64,000 nucleotides of DNA from Acidobacteriota bacterium (GTDB lineage: Bacteria; Acidobacteriota; Blastocatellia; Pyrinomonadales; Pyrinomonadaceae), in assembly GCA_016718135.1 (NCBI GenBank), contig JADKEF010000008.1:62001-126000 (forward strand), written 5' to 3'. Of this stretch, positions 60,512 to 64,000 are shown in pieces. Position numbers and translations under genes: made by a program. The notes under the pieces were generated by a model that saw only the letters and a program-made list of their open reading frames with translations, searched no databases and was not told the origin of the DNA. The first letter of the stretch is position 1. Each line of letters opens with the position of its first letter.

Positions 60512-61656
60512 TACATCGACTTCAACAAATTCTTCGCGATCACCACGCGTTGTATTTCGCTCGTGCCTTCGCCGATGGTGCAGAGTTTGCTGTCTCGCCA
60601 GTATTTTTCCGCCGGGTAATCCTTTGTGTAGCCGTAGCCGCCGTGGATCTGGATCGATTCTTCGGAGACGCGGACGGCGGTTTCGGACGCGTATAGTTTT
60701 GCCATCGCGCTCTTTTGCGTGACAGGCTTTCCGGCATCGTTGGTCGCCGCGGCTTGTAGAGTTAGCAGACGCGAGCATTCGATCTGCGTGGCCATGTCGG
60801 CGAGTTTGAACTGGATTGCCTGAAAATCCGCGATCGGTTTATTGAATTGCTGCCGTTCCTTGGCGTATTTCACCGCGGCTTCGTAGGCTCCCTGGGCGAT
60901 GCCCACGGAAAGAGCAGCGATCGAGATGCGGCCGCCGTCGAGGACCTGCATACATTGAAGGAATCCTTCGCCTTCGGTGCCGAGCAGGTTTTCCTGCGGT
61001 ACGTAGCAATCTTCGAAAACGACCGACGCGGTCTCGCTCGCACGCATGCCAAGCTTGTTCTCTTTCTTATCGCCACGAAAGCCTTCCATCGTCTTGTCAA
61101 AGATAAACGCCGAGATGCCGCGATTGCCCTTTTCTTTATCGGTGACAGCAACAGCAACAAGCGTCTGACAGGCCAATGCGTGCGTGATGAAATTCTTCGA
61201 GCCGTTCACCTTCCAGCCGTTGTCAGAACGAACCGCATTTGTCCGAGTACCGCTCGCATCCGAACCGGCCTGCGATTCGGTCAGGCCCCATGCTCCGAAC
61301 GATTCACCTGAAGCAAGTGGAACAAGATACTTCTGCTTCTGCTCCTCGCTGCCGAACATGTAGATGTGATTCGAGCAAAGCGAATTATGAGCCGCGACCG
61401 ACAAACCAACACTGCCACAGACACGCCCAAGTTCCTCGATGATCGTCGCGTACTCGACATATCCCATCCCTGCGCCGCCGTACGCCTCGGGAAAGGTCAC
61501 ACCAAGCAACCCCAATTCAGCCAATTTCGGCCGCAATTCCTCTGGAAAATGCTGCGTCTCGTCCCATTCCATCACATGCGGGCGTATCTCGCTCTCAGCA
61601 AATTCGCGGACGCTAAATTTTATTTGTATCTGCTCTTCGGATAATTCAAAGTTCAT
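60511..61656 (-). CDS. Acyl-CoA dehydrogenase
   Basis: 381 aa. SFGAWGLTESQAGSDASGTR is the FAD/substrate motif, with HGGYGYTKDYPAEKYWRDSK and CTIGEGTSEIQRVVIAKNLL at the C-terminus, Glu of GEGT being the likely base. The pattern fits short/branched-chain acyl-CoA dehydrogenases such as those for isobutyryl- or isovaleryl-CoA. Nearby mce and meaB make branched-chain amino acid catabolism plausible. No ribosome site of note; stop abuts repeat copy C. Confidence 0.93.
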   Translation of the reverse strand: MNFELSEEQIQIKFSVREFAESEIRPHVMEWDETQHFPEELRPKLAELGLLGVTFPEAYGGAGMGYVEYATIIEELGRVCGSVGLSVAAHNSLCSNHIYMFGSEEQKQKYLVPLASGESFGAWGLTESQAGSDASGTRTNAVRSDNGWKVNGSKNFITHALACQTLVAVAVTDKEKGNRGISAFIFDKTMEGFRGDKKENKLGMRASETASVVFEDCYVPQENLLGTEGEGFLQCMQVLDGGRISIAALSVGIAQGAYEAAVKYAKERQQFNKPIADFQAIQFKLADMATQIECSRLLTLQAAATNDAGKPVTQKSAMAKLYASETAVRVSEESIQIHGGYGYTKDYPAEKYWRDSKLCTIGEGTSEIQRVVIAKNLLKSM

Positions 61657-61729
61657 AAATGCGTGTATAACGAACGATTATGTTGACATAATGAATACGC
61701 TCGGGCAAGTTTTCCGCTAAAATTGAGTT

Positions 61730-62164
61730 ATGAATTCGAATATTTTGACAACCGACGATGAAATTCGCGAGATGCTTCAGCAGACCAAGACGATCGCCGT
61801 TCTCGGCATCAAGCCTGAGACTCACGCTTCGCAGCCTGCGTTTTATGTGCCGAAATACATGGCCGACGCGGGGTATGAGATCATTCCGGTGCCGGTCTAT
61901 TATCCTGATGTGACGGAGATATTGGGCAAGGCGGTCTATCGCGATTTGAATAAAATTCCGGGCGAGATCGATCTGCTCAACGTTTTTCGCCGCAGTGAGG
62001 ACATACGGAAGCACACGTTGGAAATTCTAGAAAAGAATCCAAAAGCCGTTTGGTTTCAGCTTGGGATCAGGAATGACGAGGTTGCCGAACGGCTCGCCGA
62101 GGCGGGCATTAAGGTCGTCCAGGACCTTTGCCTGATGGTCGAGCATCGGGCTTTGATCGGGTAG
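61730..62164 (+). CDS. CoA-binding domain protein
   Basis: 144 aa. KTIAVLGIKPETHASQPAFY, GYEIIPVPVYYPDVTEILG, AVYRDLNKIPGEIDLLNVFR and VWFQLGIRNDEVAERLAEAG give the Rossmann-like CoA-binding fold (YccU-type). It probably binds CoA or an acyl-CoA and may regulate or store it; the enzymatic role, if any, is unknown. Its 3' end overlaps the convergent pseudouridine synthase gene by 56 bases. Confidence 0.88.
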   Translation: MNSNILTTDDEIREMLQQTKTIAVLGIKPETHASQPAFYVPKYMADAGYEIIPVPVYYPDVTEILGKAVYRDLNKIPGEIDLLNVFRRSEDIRKHTLEILEKNPKAVWFQLGIRNDEVAERLAEAGIKVVQDLCLMVEHRALIG

Positions 62165-62897
62165 GTTTTGCTTTCGTATTTCCGAATACTAACGAGGCGA
62201 CCTCTTCCGGTGTGAGATCTCGGCTCTCGCCTGCCTTTAGGTACGGATCATAGACCGTGCCGATCTTTGTGCGGCGGAGCTTGACGACGGAGTGGCCGAC
62301 GGCGTCGAACATTTTGCGGATCTGCTGGTTGTGGCCTTCGTGCAGGATGACCTCGTACCAGCCGTTTTTGTCAGTCGGTTTAAGATCCTTGATCTCTGCC
62401 GGAGCGGTTTTGAAACCGTCTTCGAGAACGATGCCGCGGCGGAGCTTGTTGATAGCGTTCGGATTTGGCAAACCCTTGACCTTGACCTCGTAAACCTTTG
62501 GGATAGAGCGAGATGACGCGACGTGATTAGAGAATTGACCGTCGTTCGTCAGGATGATCAGGCCTTCGGTATTGAAATCAAGCCTTCCCACAGGAAAGAC
62601 ACGGCCTTTGCCGATCACCAGCTCAGTCACAAGTTTGCGGCCTTCGGGATCGGCGGAACTTGAGAGATAGCCTTTGGGTTTATTGACCAGAACGTAGTAG
62701 TTCGGGCGTCCGCTCAGCTTTTTGTTGATAAGCTTGCCGCGAACCTTGATATGATCCTTTTCCGGATCCGCCTTCGTTCCCAACTCAGTTACGATCTCGC
62801 CATTGACGGTTACGTCACCCGCCAAAATGATCTGCTCCGCAGCCCGCCGCGAGGCGATACCGGCCTGAGCAATTAGTTTTTGTAATCTTTCCAGCAT
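62109..62897 (-). CDS. RsuA/RluB-family pseudouridine synthase
   Basis: 262 aa. An S4 RNA-binding domain at the start (LQKLIAQAGIASRRAAEQII, VTVNGEIVTELGTKADPEKD) is followed by the synthase domain with GRLDFNTEGLIILTNDG (Asp catalytic) and EVILHEGHNQQIRKMFDAVG. The C-terminus is basic. It isomerises uridines in rRNA; the RluB or RluE/RsuA position cannot be told. The C-terminal 18 codons are antisense to the CoA-binding gene. Confidence 0.93.
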   Translation of the reverse strand: MLERLQKLIAQAGIASRRAAEQIILAGDVTVNGEIVTELGTKADPEKDHIKVRGKLINKKLSGRPNYYVLVNKPKGYLSSSADPEGRKLVTELVIGKGRVFPVGRLDFNTEGLIILTNDGQFSNHVASSRSIPKVYEVKVKGLPNPNAINKLRRGIVLEDGFKTAPAEIKDLKPTDKNGWYEVILHEGHNQQIRKMFDAVGHSVVKLRRTKIGTVYDPYLKAGESRDLTPEEVASLVFGNTKAKPTRSKPDARPSGKGPGRP

Positions 62898-62904
62898 AAG
62901 AATT

Positions 62905-62977
62905 TAGCCACCGAGAACACAGAGAGCACTGAGGATCTTCAGAGTCGCTCAGTGGTCTCTGTGTTCTCCGTGGCTAT
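62905..62977. repeat. Palindromic repeat, GCCACGGAGAACACAGAG family
   Basis: TAGCCACCGAGAACACAGAG and the complement of CTCTGTGTTCTCCGTGGCTA match almost perfectly over ~29 bases; GCACTGAG/CTCAGTG continue the stem. The element's edge gives scpB its TAG stop. Confidence 0.95.
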
Positions 62978-63543
62978 TGAACTAGATCCTCGAAATCCTC
63001 GATCGACGGGAGTTCGGAAAGATCTCGCAAACCAAACTGTATCAGAAAATCTTTCGACGTGCCGTACATCATCGGGCGTCCGACGGCCTCTTTGCGACCT
63101 TTGGCGACGATGAGGCGTTTGTCGAGGAGCGTTTTTATTGAGGTCGCGGATTGCACGCCGCGGATCTCGAGGATCTCGGGGACGGTTACGGGTTGTTTGT
63201 ATGCGATGACGGCGAGCGTTTCGAGTGAGGCGAGCGAGAGTTTGGCTGACGGACGTGTTTTTAAGAACTTGCGAACCTCCTCGTGCAACTCAGTTCGAGT
63301 GGCGATCTGCCAGCCGCCTGCTATCGAACGGATCTGCAGGCCGCCTTCGCGAGCTTCGTACTCTTTTGCGAGTTCTTCCATCGCGGCCTCGATGGCTCCG
63401 CGATCTTCATCGAGAACATCGGCGAGAACGCGGGAATTCACCGGTTCGTCGGCGACAAAAACAAGAGCCTCGACAATCGTCATCAGCTCCGCCGGCGAAC
63501 GCGGTGTGCTTTCAATTTCCTGAACTTCAACTTCCTCACTCAT
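62974..63543 (-). CDS. scpB: Segregation and condensation protein ScpB
   Basis: 189 aa. AELMTIVEALVFVADEPVNS, AMEELAKEYEAREGGLQIRS, LASLETLAVIAYKQPVTVPE, IRGVQSATSIKTLLDKRLIV and GRPMMYGTSKDFLIQFGLRD are typical winged-helix pairs of ScpB. It forms the SMC-ScpA-ScpB condensin with the neighbouring scpA, 75 bases upstream. The stop codon falls in a palindromic repeat. Confidence 0.95.
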   Translation of the reverse strand: MSEEVEVQEIESTPRSPAELMTIVEALVFVADEPVNSRVLADVLDEDRGAIEAAMEELAKEYEAREGGLQIRSIAGGWQIATRTELHEEVRKFLKTRPSAKLSLASLETLAVIAYKQPVTVPEILEIRGVQSATSIKTLLDKRLIVAKGRKEAVGRPMMYGTSKDFLIQFGLRDLSELPSIEDFEDLVQ

Positions 63544-63550
63544 AATTGGA

Positions 63551-63621
63551 TTTTAACAGGATAGACAGGATAGGCAGGATAATTCAATTGACCGATCCTG
63601 TTTATCATGTACATCCTGTTA
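63551..63621. repeat. Palindromic repeat, AACAGGAT family
   Basis: AACAGGATAGACAGGATAGG pairs with ATCCTGTTTATCATGTACAT-CCTGTT in the 75-base gap between scpA and scpB. It resembles the repeat at 54059-54128. Its right edge contains the TAA stop of scpA. Confidence 0.85.
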
Positions 63622-64000
63622 GGCAGCCTTCCTAAGAATAATATCGCCGAACGTCGTTTTTTGCAGCAATTTCACAGTCTCGGTTCGGACGATCTCGAGA
63701 ACTGCGACGAAGGCAGTAACTAGTTCGCGTTTCGAACGCATCTCTTCGAAAAACTCGAGCAGATTTACCTCGCCCAGCTCAAAAATACGAGCCTTGAGAC
63801 TCTTGATCATGTCGGCGAGCGAGATCTCTTCGCGCTCGATCTCCATTTTGATCTCGTCAACGTGGCGAGCGGCGATCTTTTGGAAAACGGTCAGAAGATC
63901 GAAAACGGAGGCATCGACCTCTGCGTTGTTGTCGTCCGATTCGATCGGGCCTCGGGTGAAGATCGCCTGTTCGATGGTCGAGCGTTCGTAGAGCATACCG
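63619..64000 (-). CDS. scpA: Segregation and condensation protein ScpA, C-terminal part
   Basis: Only the C-terminal ~126 residues are in the window; the frame stays open to the right edge. AEVDASVFDLLTVFQKIAAR, EIEREEISLADMIKSLKARI, ELGEVNLLEFFEEMRSKREL and LVTAFVAVLEIVRTETVKLL match the kleisin C-terminus, which contacts the SMC head, with the final winged helix. With scpB it forms the condensin bridge. Confidence 0.9.
   Translation of the reverse strand, partial: GMLYERSTIEQAIFTRGPIESDDNNAEVDASVFDLLTVFQKIAARHVDEIKMEIEREEISLADMIKSLKARIFELGEVNLLEFFEEMRSKRELVTAFVAVLEIVRTETVKLLQKTTFGDIILRKAA

Overview
The window looks like chromosomal DNA of an Acidobacteriota bacterium, probably class Blastocatellia. 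Reasons: a secreted VWFA-like protein of the kind expanded in acidobacteria, dockerin-like and Ig-like repeat surface proteins, a zinc-ribbon Ser/Thr kinase with PEGA and FGE-sulfatase domains, a cytochrome b558-type succinate dehydrogenase, and many palindromic intergenic repeats. This is inference from gene content; no rRNA or tRNA gene was found. I also saw no CRISPR array, transposase or prophage.

Layout. 0-6 kb: an M50-like peptidase (cut by the window edge), moaC/moeA for molybdopterin, an M24 peptidase, an acyl-CoA dehydrogenase and an interrupted lipoprotein. 6-13 kb: CYTH-like protein, lytic transglycosylase, glmM and aroB, and a B12-binding/radical SAM gene broken into several frames. 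13-20 kb: VWFA protein and a ~1,690-residue surface protein. 20-29 kb: DNA glycosylase, TPR/retropepsin protein with a PIN protein, HtrA protease, inositol-phosphatase-like enzyme, STAS and HD-GYP signalling proteins, LysR regulator. 29-33 kb: sdhCAB and ispH. 33-40 kb: a leftward run egtB-egtD-birA-vanW-like-small acidic gene-coaX-half helicase. 40-50 kb: leuS, then a kinase, a TPR protein, a pseudokinase and cutA. 50-58 kb: LOG-like protein, fabI, PfkB kinase, VOC protein, mtnP, MBL hydrolase, parvulin isomerase. 58-64 kb: mce, meaB, DinB-like protein, acyl-CoA dehydrogenase, CoA-binding protein, pseudouridine synthase, scpB and the end of scpA.

Working groups of genes: succinate dehydrogenase (sdhCAB beside a divergent LysR gene); ergothioneine synthesis (egtB, egtD); biotin and CoA cofactor supply (birA, coaX); a methylmalonyl-CoA/branched-chain catabolic group (mce, meaB, acyl-CoA dehydrogenase); envelope and aromatic precursors (glmM, aroB); chromosome segregation (scpA, scpB); and a membrane kinase locus with an active kinase, a TPR protein and a degenerate kinase.

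Two features stand out. First, palindromic repeats of roughly ten families fill the gaps between genes, sometimes supply stop codons, and in several places (leuS, egtB, an MBL hydrolase, a zinc-ribbon gene) lie inside coding sequence in frame, adding short non-family peptides. Second, six genes carry single-base frameshifts, several at homopolymers and some inside the radical SAM cysteine motif; this looks more like uncorrected sequencing error than gene decay, but cannot be settled from the window.
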